A stretch of 64,000 nucleotides of DNA. It comes from Rubripirellula lacrimiformis. Lineage in GTDB: Bacteria > Planctomycetota > Planctomycetia > Pirellulales > Pirellulaceae. Where the stretch lies: assembly GCF_007741535.1 (NCBI RefSeq), contig NZ_CP036525.1:3596001-3660000 (forward strand). Direction: 5' to 3'. The position numbers and the translations under genes are program-made. Below the pieces are notes generated by a model. It did not search any database, was not told the DNA's origin, and saw only the letters and a program-made list of their open reading frames with translations. Shown here in pieces: positions 45,344-53,735 of the stretch (positions within the stretch are counted from its first letter, which is position 1; the number at the start of each line of letters is the position of its first letter).

Positions 45344-46341
45344 TCAGCGATGCTGTGCCCCCGCAGGATAATAGCTCGGTAGACCGTCAGCCGGTTAAGC
45401 GTGAACAACGTCAACCAAACGATGGCCAACGCCGCCAGCGGTTTTTGGTGCTCGGTGGTGGCGAGGGGTGGCACGCCAATCAGTTGCGATCGGCGGCGGA
45501 TGATCGAGGCTGCGAAATCGCGTTTGGGACTTACCCTAGTCTGTCTGCGTCGATTGGTCCGGCGGGTGGGACCACGATCGATTGCGACGCAGGTTCCTTG
45601 GCGACCTTTGACGCGATCCTGACCAGGACGATGCCGATGGGAACGATCGAAACGTTGACGTTTCGGTTGGCGACCTTGCATGGACTGTCCGATGCTGGGA
45701 TCACCGCGGCGCTCGTCAATCCGGCTCGATCGCTGGAGATTGCGATCGACAAGTTTGCTACCTTGGCAAAGGTTGCCTCGCTAGGCTATCCGGTTCCCGA
45801 AACGGTGGTGGTCCAGTCGCGGTCCCAAGCGATTGATGCATTCCGGTCGTTGGGCGGGGACGTGGTGGTGAAGCCGATCTTTGGTGGTGAAGGCCGGGGG
45901 GTCATGCGAGTGCGTGATCCGGAGCTGGCTTGGTACACGTTTTCGACTTTGGAATCCCTGGGCGCGGTTGCCTACGTGCAAGCGTTCGTGCCGCCGGGCG
46001 GTCGCGACCGACGGTTGTTGGTGATCGGCGATCAGGTCTGGGGTTTTCGTCGGACCAACGAACGTGATTTTCGAACCAATGTTTCCGGTGGCGGCGAAAC
46101 CCTGCCCTTCGATGTCAGCGACGAACAATCGACGTTGGCGAAACGAATTTGCCAATCGATCGGATTGAAATTCGCGTCGGTCGACTTGCTGGACTGCGAA
46201 GGCGGCCCGGATTGTGTCGTCGAGGTCAATGGGATTCCCGGTTGGAAGGGTGCCCAAGCGGTTTGCGAGACCAACTTGGCGGACCAAATCATTTCACTTC
46301 TTTGTCATCAAGCGGCGATCCGCCACGAGGTCGCTGCATAA
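45340..46341 (+). CDS. ATP-grasp protein, RimK/Orf5-like, of the H4MPT pathway
   Basis: A 333-residue product. N-terminal RFLVLGGGEGWHANQLRSAA, a central ATP-grasp core with FGGEGRGVMRV and RRLLVIGDQVWGFRR, and CVVEVNGIPGWKGAQAVCE at the metal site. In methylotrophs the gene next to mch (orf5) encodes just such an ATP-grasp protein, thought to act in tetrahydromethanopterin cofactor synthesis, perhaps adding a glutamate-like group. It overlaps mch at its start and the next gene at its end (TAATG at 46339-46343). Confidence 0.8.
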   Translation: MISDAVPPQDNSSVDRQPVKREQRQPNDGQRRQRFLVLGGGEGWHANQLRSAADDRGCEIAFGTYPSLSASIGPAGGTTIDCDAGSLATFDAILTRTMPMGTIETLTFRLATLHGLSDAGITAALVNPARSLEIAIDKFATLAKVASLGYPVPETVVVQSRSQAIDAFRSLGGDVVVKPIFGGEGRGVMRVRDPELAWYTFSTLESLGAVAYVQAFVPPGGRDRRLLVIGDQVWGFRRTNERDFRTNVSGGGETLPFDVSDEQSTLAKRICQSIGLKFASVDLLDCEGGPDCVVEVNGIPGWKGAQAVCETNLADQIISLLCHQAAIRHEVAA

Positions 46342-48017
46342 TGGCCACCCAAGTACCCGATGGAAATGTTGCTGCACGTTTACGAGTCGTTGCGGCGTTG
46401 ATGCCCGGGGCGGTGGCGATCGCCCAGCCCGATGGTCCGCCGGTCCCTAACCAGGATCGGGCCTATGCGTTGACCACGTTCGGCTGCCTGGACGAAAGCA
46501 GCGAAGCGATCGCGAGAGGGCTGAATGCTTGGGGGCTGAAGCCAGGCATGCGTGTGGCCATGTTGGTCCCGTTTGGCGCCAGCTTCATTGAACTGACTTT
46601 TGCATTGTTGAAAGCGGGCGTCGTCGTGGTGCTCGTGGATCCTGGCATGGGCCGCAATCATTTGGTGCGTTGTCTATCCGAAGCCCAGCCGGACGGATTC
46701 ATCGGAATCCCCAAAGCCCAAGCGATTCGAACCGTTCTGCGATCGAAGTTTCCCAACGCCAAGTGGAACGTGACTGTCGGACGACGTTGGTTTTGGGGAG
46801 GCAAGACGCTGGCCCAGATCAAGGCGATGGGCAATGCGGTCAAAGGTCCGGATCCACTGCCTCGAATCGAACGAAGCGATCCGGCTGCGGTCATCTTCAC
46901 CACCGGAAGCACCGGTCCGCCCAAGGGTGTGCAGTACACGCACGGCACCTTCCACGCCCAGATCGACCGGATTCGCGAACGGTACGACATTCACCGCGGA
47001 TCCCGTGATCTGGCTTGCTTCCCCTTGTTCGGATTGTTTGATGCCGTGATGGGCGTCACCACGATCATCCCCGACATGGACCCCACGCGGCCCGCCCAGG
47101 TGGACCCTCAACGTTTGGTCGAAGCGGCAACGCAGTGGGAAGTGGATCAGGCGTTCGGGTCGCCAGCGCTGTGGAACACCGTCGTGCGTTGGGCCGAAGC
47201 CAATGGTCACGGTCGCGTCTTCCCGACGTTGAAACGCGTTCTGTCCGCCGGGGCGCCGGTCCCGGCTGCGACGCTGGAAAAGCTGCGTGGATTGATCGAT
47301 CCCGACGCGATGGTGGTCACCCCCTACGGCGCGACCGAGGCACTGCCGATCGCGTCGATCGAATCACGTGAAATCATCGCCGAAACCGGGCCGGCGTCAG
47401 CCAAGGGCAAGGGGGTTTGCGTTGGGACTCGGTTCGAAGGAGCCGAGTGGCGAGTGATCCAGATCGAAGATGGACCGATCAGCGATGTATCGCAAACCGT
47501 CGAAATGCCGCTGGGCAAGATCGGTGAATTGATGGTGAGCGGCCCGATGGTGACCACCCAGTATGTCGTGCGTCAGGACCAGAATGCGTTGCACAAGGTC
47601 GCGGACGGCGATCGAATCTGGCACCGGATGGGCGACGTCGGGTACCTGGATGGTCGCGATCGGTTTTGGTTTTGTGGTCGCAAGGCGCATCGTGTCACGA
47701 TGGAAAAACGAACGCTGTTCACCATCCAGTGCGAAGCCATCTTCAATGCCCATCCGCGAGTCTATCGATCGGCCTTGGTGGGACGCGGCCAACGCCCCCA
47801 TCAAACGCCGGTTGTCTTCGTCGAACTGTTTGCCGATGCCCAGCCTAAGAATGATGCCGATCGAAACGAGTTGCTGTCCGAGCTGAAAGAGTTGGCGGCA
47901 CGCAATCCACTGACCCGGCGCATCGAGGAAGTCGTGATTCGCCAAGAACCGCTGCCGGTCGACATCCGACACAACAGCAAGATTTTTCGAGAACGTTTAG
48001 CCGACGAACTGAACTAG
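46341..48017 (+). CDS. oleC: AMP-forming ligase of the OleC type
   Basis: A 558-residue product from the ATG that overlaps the previous stop. It has the AMP-binding motif TTGSTGPPKGVQYTHG, FPLFGLFDAVMGVTTIIPDM, VTPYGATEALPIASIESRE and a C-terminal HRMGDVGYLDGRDRFWFCGR. These longer motifs match OleC, which forms a beta-lactone from a beta-hydroxy fatty acid in long-chain olefin synthesis, better than ordinary fatty acyl-CoA ligases. No OleA, OleB or OleD gene is in the window. Start-stop overlap with the ATP-grasp gene suggests co-translation despite apparently unrelated pathways. Confidence 0.78.
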   Translation: MATQVPDGNVAARLRVVAALMPGAVAIAQPDGPPVPNQDRAYALTTFGCLDESSEAIARGLNAWGLKPGMRVAMLVPFGASFIELTFALLKAGVVVVLVDPGMGRNHLVRCLSEAQPDGFIGIPKAQAIRTVLRSKFPNAKWNVTVGRRWFWGGKTLAQIKAMGNAVKGPDPLPRIERSDPAAVIFTTGSTGPPKGVQYTHGTFHAQIDRIRERYDIHRGSRDLACFPLFGLFDAVMGVTTIIPDMDPTRPAQVDPQRLVEAATQWEVDQAFGSPALWNTVVRWAEANGHGRVFPTLKRVLSAGAPVPAATLEKLRGLIDPDAMVVTPYGATEALPIASIESREIIAETGPASAKGKGVCVGTRFEGAEWRVIQIEDGPISDVSQTVEMPLGKIGELMVSGPMVTTQYVVRQDQNALHKVADGDRIWHRMGDVGYLDGRDRFWFCGRKAHRVTMEKRTLFTIQCEAIFNAHPRVYRSALVGRGQRPHQTPVVFVELFADAQPKNDADRNELLSELKELAARNPLTRRIEEVVIRQEPLPVDIRHNSKIFRERLADELN

Positions 48018-48130
48018 CGTTTCGATGACCGCAGGACGGGCCATTGAAATCGATCCAGCGTCTTCTCCTTGTCGGGGAAATTCGGATGCATCGGCTGTAA
48101 TCTCTGGCAACGATACGAGAGAGAGAAACG

Positions 48131-48400
48131 ATGGACTTTTGGGACAATCACTCGATCTGGTTCGTACTGTTTATGTTCATGTTTCCCAGGCTGACCATGC
48201 TGTTTGCCACCACGTTCGGCGGTGGTGTGCTGTATTGGATAGGCTGGCTGTTTGCGCCTCGGTTCACGGTCGCGGTCATTGCGACGATGCTGTACGGGGA
48301 CACCAATATCGTGATGGTTGTCTTGGCATGGCTATGGGCACTGGGCGGCGAGACGACCGAGAAAACGGTGGTCAGCCGGCGGGCCAGTCGCCAATCTTAG
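48131..48400 (+). CDS. Small membrane protein
   Basis: An 89-residue product starting MDFWDNHSIWFVLFMFMFPR with hydrophobic segments FVLFMFMFPRLTMLFATTF, VLYWIGWLFAPRFTVAVIAT and IVMVVLAWLWAL. A purine-rich ribosome site (GAGAGAGAAACG) lies just before the ATG. Family not recognised. It is convergent with the following membrane protein and overlaps its stop by four bases. Confidence 0.7.
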   Translation: MDFWDNHSIWFVLFMFMFPRLTMLFATTFGGGVLYWIGWLFAPRFTVAVIATMLYGDTNIVMVVLAWLWALGGETTEKTVVSRRASRQS

Positions 48401-49557
48401 TCTTCGCATTCGCCGCCGCGTTGATCGACGCTGTACAACGCCCCGATGGATTTCGATGAAATCGCCATGGATTTTGCCAAGCCGATGGCGGCCCATTCCA
48501 GCGGTTTGAATGCCACATAGGTTGCGTCCGCAAACCAAATGTTGGACCGACAGCGATGGGCTAGCGGTGGTCCAATGCGGTCATAGCAGCGTCGGATCGA
48601 TGCGTGGGTGTTGGGCAGAGCGGTGGCGATCGCGAATTCGGCAAACTTCAGTCGCTGCATTTGCGGGTTGACTAAAATTTGGTCTCCGTGACGAGGTCGT
48701 GATGCGACCAGCCGACGGTGGCCACCGGCGGCGGCCGACGTGACATAGCAATTCGGAGCCGCGGTAGGCAACTTGGCGTACTCTTTCATCATGATGTCGG
48801 TCGCCAACACCCATGCAGCCCACCATGATCCGATCCAAGCGATCAGGAAACCCACGCCCAGCGGCGTCAAAGTTGACGGCAGGTTGCCGCCGGATGCCGC
48901 CCTTTCATGGCGTAGGTACAACGATGCGCGGATGAATGTGACCAGGCAAAGCACCGGAGATGCGGCGCTGCCGATGAACCAAAGTCCTAACAACAGTTCC
49001 ATCGATTCGAACCCGGATCCAGTCCACTGAATCAACGCGATCAACAATGCGGCGATGGTCGTCAGAATCAAAAGATGGGCAATCGTGAACCGCCCGATCC
49101 GAGACAAAATGCTATTGAACGCGAAAACGGTCAGTGCCAAAACGGGCGCGGTAAGAGCGGCAAAAACGTACGTGAAGGGGCCGTTTGCGATTGTTGTCAT
49201 GACAAGGAACTGAAACGACAACGCCACGCCGGCGTAGATGCACCACCGCAAGATCAGGAATCGAGAACTCGCGGGGCGGACGAGCCACAGGGTCAGGCAT
49301 GCCATGCAGCATCCGACCAGCGGCAAAAACGGGCCATACCCAGGCCACGTCATCAACATCGCGACGTAGGCGTCAAGCTGGCCGGATTGCCACAGAGAGC
49401 TAATCGAGATTGGCGATGAAGCCGTCACGATGAACGCCGATATCGGAAATAGCACACCTGTGATCAGGAACTTGACGCGCAACTGTACCGATGCCGTTCG
49501 GGCGGGCGTGGAGGGCCCCGTGTCGGTGCGGGCTGCGACGATTAACAGGTCGTCCAT
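48397..49557 (-). CDS. Membrane protein of the DUF6688-like type
   Basis: A 386-residue product from ATG at 49557. Six or more membrane helices occupy the first 260 residues (for example LPLVGCCMACLTLWLV, FAALTAPVLALTVFAF and IAHLLILTTIAALLIALI). The C-terminal cytosolic part has NCYVTSAAAGGHRRLVASRP, QMQRLKFAEFAIATALP and YDRIGPPLAHR, a pattern I recall from DUF6688 proteins (CYVATAAAxGH). Function unknown. Confidence 0.7.
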   Translation of the reverse strand: MDDLLIVAARTDTGPSTPARTASVQLRVKFLITGVLFPISAFIVTASSPISISSLWQSGQLDAYVAMLMTWPGYGPFLPLVGCCMACLTLWLVRPASSRFLILRWCIYAGVALSFQFLVMTTIANGPFTYVFAALTAPVLALTVFAFNSILSRIGRFTIAHLLILTTIAALLIALIQWTGSGFESMELLLGLWFIGSAASPVLCLVTFIRASLYLRHERAASGGNLPSTLTPLGVGFLIAWIGSWWAAWVLATDIMMKEYAKLPTAAPNCYVTSAAAGGHRRLVASRPRHGDQILVNPQMQRLKFAEFAIATALPNTHASIRRCYDRIGPPLAHRCRSNIWFADATYVAFKPLEWAAIGLAKSMAISSKSIGALYSVDQRGGECED

Positions 49558-49836
49558 GTCGTGACGTGAAAAATGGGGGTGGGAGGTGTCTTTGTCAGTG
49601 AAACATGAACCAGGGGTGGGGGCGTTCGGCGCCGATCCGGTATCGTCGCATATCGAATCGAGGTGACGCAGGCGAATTGAATGGATGCAGTGGACCTTGG
49701 CCGCGGCCGCCATTGCCAGGGGACGCAGGACGGCGTGCACAGATTCCGACTTCGCGATTTGTGTTCCGGGCGTTACATTTGTGCAAGTTCACCGCCGTTC
49801 ACTGCATCCCTATCAAGCTTAGCCGACGTCAAAGTC

Positions 49837-50820
49837 ATGCGTATCGTTCTTTGTTATCCGGTCAACCAAAATCACATCGCTGCGATCCAAGCGGCCGCAC
49901 CGGAAGCCGAGGTGGTCGATGCCGGTCAGGACCGAATTGACGAACTGTTGCCAACCGCGGACATCTTTGTCGGGCACGCCAAGGTACCGGTGGATTGGGA
50001 CCGCGTGTTGGCGGCCAAGCGTTTGAAATGGATCCAATCCTCCGCAGCCGGTCTGGATCACTGTTTGGTTCCCGGCGTGATCGATTCGGACATCATCGTC
50101 AGCAGCGCGTCCGGGTTGTTCGCCCCGCAGGTCGCCGAACAGACATTTGCATTGCTGTTCGGGCTGCTGCGCCGGTTGCCACTGTTCTTTCGCGCCGAAG
50201 CCAGCCGAGAATTTGTGCGATTGCCGACGGATGACTTGCGAGGCAAAACGGTAGGAATTGTTGGCCTGGGCGGAAACGGTCGGATGTTGGCCAAGATGCT
50301 GGCACCCTGGGATGTGCGGATCATCGCGACCGACTATTACCCGGTCGACAAGCCCGATGAAGTCGACGAGCTGTGGCCGGCAGAAGAACTGGATCGATTG
50401 CTAGGTGAAAGCGACATTGTGATTTTGGCACTGCCGTTGTTTTCCGAAACGCTGGGGCTGTTCGACCATCAACGAATCGCAAAGATGCGAAAGGGCAGCT
50501 ATCTGATCAACGTGGCACGCGGTTCGGTCGTTGTCGAAGACGCCCTGGTTTCGGCGCTGAGGTCGGGACATTTAGCGGGCGCCGGTTTGGATGTGACCGA
50601 GGTGGAACCATTGGATCCCACCAGCCCGTTGTGGGACGACCCGAAGGTGATCATCACGCCACACGTCGGCGCCCAGTCGTCGCGCCGCGTGGATGACTCG
50701 ACATCGCTGGTCTGCATCAACCTGCGTCGGTACTTAAGCGGTGAATTGCCATTGAACCGGGTCGACAAGAAACTGGGCTTTCCCCATCCGTCGGTGGTTT
50801 ACCGCGGGGCGTCGCAGTGA
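49837..50820 (+). CDS. D-2-hydroxyacid dehydrogenase
   Basis: A 327-residue product from ATG at 49837. It has the NAD-binding TVGIVGLGGNGRMLAKMLAP (GxGxxG), the catalytic-loop signature INVARGSVVVEDALVSALRS with Arg, Glu in GAGLDVTEVEPLD and His in VIITPHVGAQ. Substrate is not evident; glyoxylate/hydroxypyruvate or phosphoglycerate are options, but no ACT domain is present. Stop overlaps the next small gene. Confidence 0.85.
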   Translation: MRIVLCYPVNQNHIAAIQAAAPEAEVVDAGQDRIDELLPTADIFVGHAKVPVDWDRVLAAKRLKWIQSSAAGLDHCLVPGVIDSDIIVSSASGLFAPQVAEQTFALLFGLLRRLPLFFRAEASREFVRLPTDDLRGKTVGIVGLGGNGRMLAKMLAPWDVRIIATDYYPVDKPDEVDELWPAEELDRLLGESDIVILALPLFSETLGLFDHQRIAKMRKGSYLINVARGSVVVEDALVSALRSGHLAGAGLDVTEVEPLDPTSPLWDDPKVIITPHVGAQSSRRVDDSTSLVCINLRRYLSGELPLNRVDKKLGFPHPSVVYRGASQ

Positions 50821-51116
50821 AAATCCGTCCGATTAGCAGCAGCAACCGCAGTCATCGACTTCCCGACGGGGCGTGCGAGGCGGTGTTGGCAAACCGAGAT
50901 GCGGTTGCCGGGCCGGTCCGATTGCCGCTTTCGCGGGCCAGCGACTTTGTGGACCAGTTCAATCGAATCTATGGACGATTGGGATTGAATTTGGCGATGA
51001 CGCCTGCCGCTGATGCCGCTGATGCCGCTGATGCCGCTGCGGCGACGCAAGTGCTGCTAGAGAAGTTGTGGGAGCAGTCTGCGGATGGATCGGCAGACGT
51101 TTCTGAGAAGCCATGA
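50817..51116 (+). CDS. Small hypothetical protein with alanine-aspartate repeats
   Basis: A 99-residue product from GTG at 50817, overlapping the stop of the dehydrogenase (GTGA). It includes RLPLSRASDFVDQFNRIYGR and a 9-base DNA repeat (GCCGCTGAT, three full copies and part of a fourth from 51006) that encodes a DAADAADAA segment. A strong terminator follows immediately. Function unknown; the coding call rests on its fixed position and composition. Confidence 0.55.
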   Translation: MKIRPISSSNRSHRLPDGACEAVLANRDAVAGPVRLPLSRASDFVDQFNRIYGRLGLNLAMTPAADAADAADAAAATQVLLEKLWEQSADGSADVSEKP

Positions 51117-51156
51117 AAAAATCCCCGCCAACTTTTCAGTTGACGGGGATTTTTGT
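51117..51156. terminator. Rho-independent terminator
   Basis: ATCCCCGCCAAC pairs with GTTGACGGGGAT around TTTTCA, with one mismatch, flanked by A and T runs so it can act in both directions. It closes the dehydrogenase transcript and could also serve the Cys-rich gene that ends 69 bases away. Confidence 0.85.
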
Positions 51157-51224
51157 GTTTAGCTTTAACGTGGCTCGTTCAAATGCTTACCGATAGAAAA
51201 GAGCAAGTGATCAAGCCAAGTGGA

Positions 51225-51740
51225 TTAGAAGCCACAGCCACAGCTGGGTTCTGCACCGCAAGTAGGTCCGCAAGGAGCTGCGATTTCGCAACCACAAGCT
51301 GGTTCGATTGCACAGCCGCTATCGCAGCAGCTGTTTCCACGCTTGAACAAGCGTGACAGCAATCCCTTGACTTTGCTTCCGCAAGAAGGTCCGTCACAGC
51401 AAGGGTCAACCATTTCGCAGCCACAAGTTGGTGCAACAGCGATTTCGCAACCGCAAACAGGTTCGACTGCACAACCGCTGTCACAGCAGTTGTCATGACG
51501 ATGGAACAGCTTTTTCAGCAGGCCCAGTTTCGGTGCACAACCCGAGTCACAGCAAGGGTCGACGACTTCGCAGCCACAGACAGGAGCAGCGACTTCGCAG
51601 CCACATGCAGGCTCGACGTCACAACAGCTGTCACAGCTGTTTCCGCACAATTTGTCAAACAGGCCGAACGCACTTGCGTTGACCGAGCTCGTGGCGACCA
51701 AAGCGACTGCGAGCAAAGCAGGAATGAATACACGACGCAT
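51225..51740 (-). CDS. Secreted cysteine-rich repeat protein
   Basis: A 171-residue product with a signal peptide (FIPALLAVALVATSSVNASA). I count about 30 cysteines, close to 18 percent. Three modules each begin with a short amphipathic stretch (GLFDKL, GLLKKLFHRHD, GLLSRLFKRG) followed by a CCDxGC-type cluster and EP-CGCE. Two further CGCE/VDPCCD elements lie between them. The layout suggests internal duplication. The cysteines may form a disulfide-rich envelope protein or bind metal. Similar Cys-rich exported proteins are frequent in planctomycetes; no function is known. Confidence 0.8.
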   Translation of the reverse strand: MRRVFIPALLAVALVATSSVNASAFGLFDKLCGNSCDSCCDVEPACGCEVAAPVCGCEVVDPCCDSGCAPKLGLLKKLFHRHDNCCDSGCAVEPVCGCEIAVAPTCGCEMVDPCCDGPSCGSKVKGLLSRLFKRGNSCCDSGCAIEPACGCEIAAPCGPTCGAEPSCGCGF

Positions 51741-52473
51741 CGTGATATCTCCATGGAGTTAGGTTTTGGAAGGATTTGCTGAGTCTAGGCCGCGGCACGC
51801 CCGTCCGGCTTTCTTGGCAGTTTCATCAGCTGTTCCCGACCAGACGTGGACGTAGGTCGGAAGTCGCTGATGAGCCAAAAAGGCCGATCGGCAAGTGGTG
51901 GCTTCTCAGCCCACCGCACCGAAGTGAATCGGTCGGTGTTCAAAGGTAGCTATCGGAGAGTCTTACCCAAGAACAATGGCGAACTCGATCCAATTCAATG
52001 AAGAGCAAAGATTGACGCGTTGGTCGCAATGCTTCTGCCACGTCGATCGGTCGTGTCGGTTGTAAGTCCCGCTCTGCAGAGTGGTTTGGTACGGCAAGCT
52101 TACCAAACCGCCAAGGCCAGCCAGGAGGGCGGGGATCAGGGACACCCCACGCAGGACTAGACGGTTCATCGTCAAAGTCGCCGCCGCAATTCTCTTTCGG
52201 CTGCGTTGTGGCACTCTCTGCCGATTGTCTCGATCATGACGGCGCGCGACAGAGGTGGATGCAACGATCGGTGGCCCGTCGAGACGCTCGGCGGGTGTTG
52301 GTCGCAGGGCACGGCGTAGGGCCAGTGGCCGCTGGGTGGATGGCCGTGTGGTAACGCAACTGGCGAAGGGCCATTGGACATGGGTGGATGGCCGAAAGTC
52401 TTGGCGACATTCGCGACGGCGTGGGGCGTTGTGGGGGAATCGTGGCTTGAATTCGACCAGGGCGGGGGGCACA
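51741..52473. other. Long intergenic region, no convincing gene
   Basis: A short minus-strand frame from ATG at 52169 (MNRLVLRGVSLIPALLAGLG) looks like a signal or membrane segment and ends at 51963, but the rest is not protein-like and it may be decayed. On the plus strand GGCCGAAAGTCTTGGCGACA at about 52391 resembles the hairpin motif at 31245. Nothing else is seen. Confidence 0.35.
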
Positions 52474-53703
52474 CTATCGGTCGGCGTTGGCCGCATCGTT
52501 GCTGGCCACGACTCGGTGTTGCTCGGAATCGGCAACCAGAAACTTGGCTCCGTCCAAAACTCGAATTCCATGCGGGCGTTTCAGCGGCGTTGTTGTCTTT
52601 GCCGCTTTGCCGCCTAGCACCGTTTCGATTTGGTCCGTTCGAAGGTCGATGCGGCGGACGGCGTGGTTCTCGGTATCCACGACCAGCAGCCTGCCGCGAT
52701 CATCGATGTCCAATCCCTTGGGGCCGCTGAAGGTCGCGGTTTTGGGGGAACCGCCATCGCCGGAGTACCCTTTCTTTCCCGTCCCGGCCACATGGTGGAT
52801 GGCTCCGGTTGCTCGATCGATTCGCCAGATGCTGTTTCCTTCCCGCAGTGCGACCCAGATCGACTTGTCATCGACGGCCAATGATCGGGGGCCGAACAGC
52901 GGCGATTCGCTTGCCTTCGCGCCGTCGGTTGGCAATTGCTTTTGGCCGTTGCCTGCGATGGTTTGCACGATGCCGCTGGTTAGATCGATACGGCGTAGTC
53001 TGTGATTAACCGTATCGGCCACGATTAGGCCGCCCGCATCATCCAGCACCACGCTGTGCGGTTGCCGAAAACGAACTCGATCCCCGGATTCGCCGTCACC
53101 GGCAAACCCCTCGGTCCCATCGCCGGCGATGGTTGTGATGATGCCGGACTCGGAATCGATTCGGCGTATGACGTGATTGCGAGTGTCCGCGATGTACAGG
53201 TTGCCGGCCGGATCACTGCGAACCTCGTGCGGCCAATTGAAGGTCGCGTCTAGCGCTGGTCCGTCGTCACCGCTGTATCCCTGTTGGCCGGTTCCGGCAA
53301 CGCGGCTGATCATGGGGTGGTCCAATTGCCCGTGATAGACGCAGTGATCGTCGATCGTTGTGATCCAGTATCGATCGCCCCGGACTTCGATGCCGAAGGG
53401 ATTGCCCAGCAACAGATCGTTCCGATTTTGAGTCATCGGGCCGTTGGTAGAGGCTGTGGGATCAAGTGATCCAGAGGGCTGGCCAGACGACAATGGGGTT
53501 CGTCCACAGCCTGCAAAGATTCCGTAGCGTTGTCTGCCCGAGTTTTCCCAGACCGCCGATGATTGACCGCCGGTGCTGGACTCCTGCGTCCCCACGGACT
53601 GTGCGCCCACGGAGTCTGGGCGTTGCGCTGGCAAGCGATCGGGCGGGGCGATGGCGAGGGCTAGCAGCGCCAATGCCGGAATCAGTGGTGTCCGCGTCAT
53701 CAT
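52474..53703 (-). CDS. Secreted NHL-repeat beta-propeller protein
   Basis: A 409-residue product from ATG at 53703 with a signal peptide (LIPALALLALAIAPPDRLPA). At least five NHL blades follow, for example GNLYIADTRNHVIRRID, GGLIVADTVNHRLRRIDL and GRLLVVDTENHAVRRIDL, separated by IAGxGxxGxxGDG turns. Such proteins form six-bladed propellers that bind proteins or ligands. It is 32 bases downstream of the HD-GYP gene on the same strand and may be co-transcribed. No catalytic site is seen. Confidence 0.87.
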   Translation of the reverse strand: MMTRTPLIPALALLALAIAPPDRLPAQRPDSVGAQSVGTQESSTGGQSSAVWENSGRQRYGIFAGCGRTPLSSGQPSGSLDPTASTNGPMTQNRNDLLLGNPFGIEVRGDRYWITTIDDHCVYHGQLDHPMISRVAGTGQQGYSGDDGPALDATFNWPHEVRSDPAGNLYIADTRNHVIRRIDSESGIITTIAGDGTEGFAGDGESGDRVRFRQPHSVVLDDAGGLIVADTVNHRLRRIDLTSGIVQTIAGNGQKQLPTDGAKASESPLFGPRSLAVDDKSIWVALREGNSIWRIDRATGAIHHVAGTGKKGYSGDGGSPKTATFSGPKGLDIDDRGRLLVVDTENHAVRRIDLRTDQIETVLGGKAAKTTTPLKRPHGIRVLDGAKFLVADSEQHRVVASNDAANADR

Positions 53704-53735
53704 GATCGGGTTCTCCGAGAAAGGGGGAGACGCGA

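Noticed and set aside
51963-52571. 202-codon frame on the minus strand
   Set aside because: Its first half overlaps the end of the NHL gene in another frame. Only a short signal-like piece from 52169 looks like protein, too little to call.
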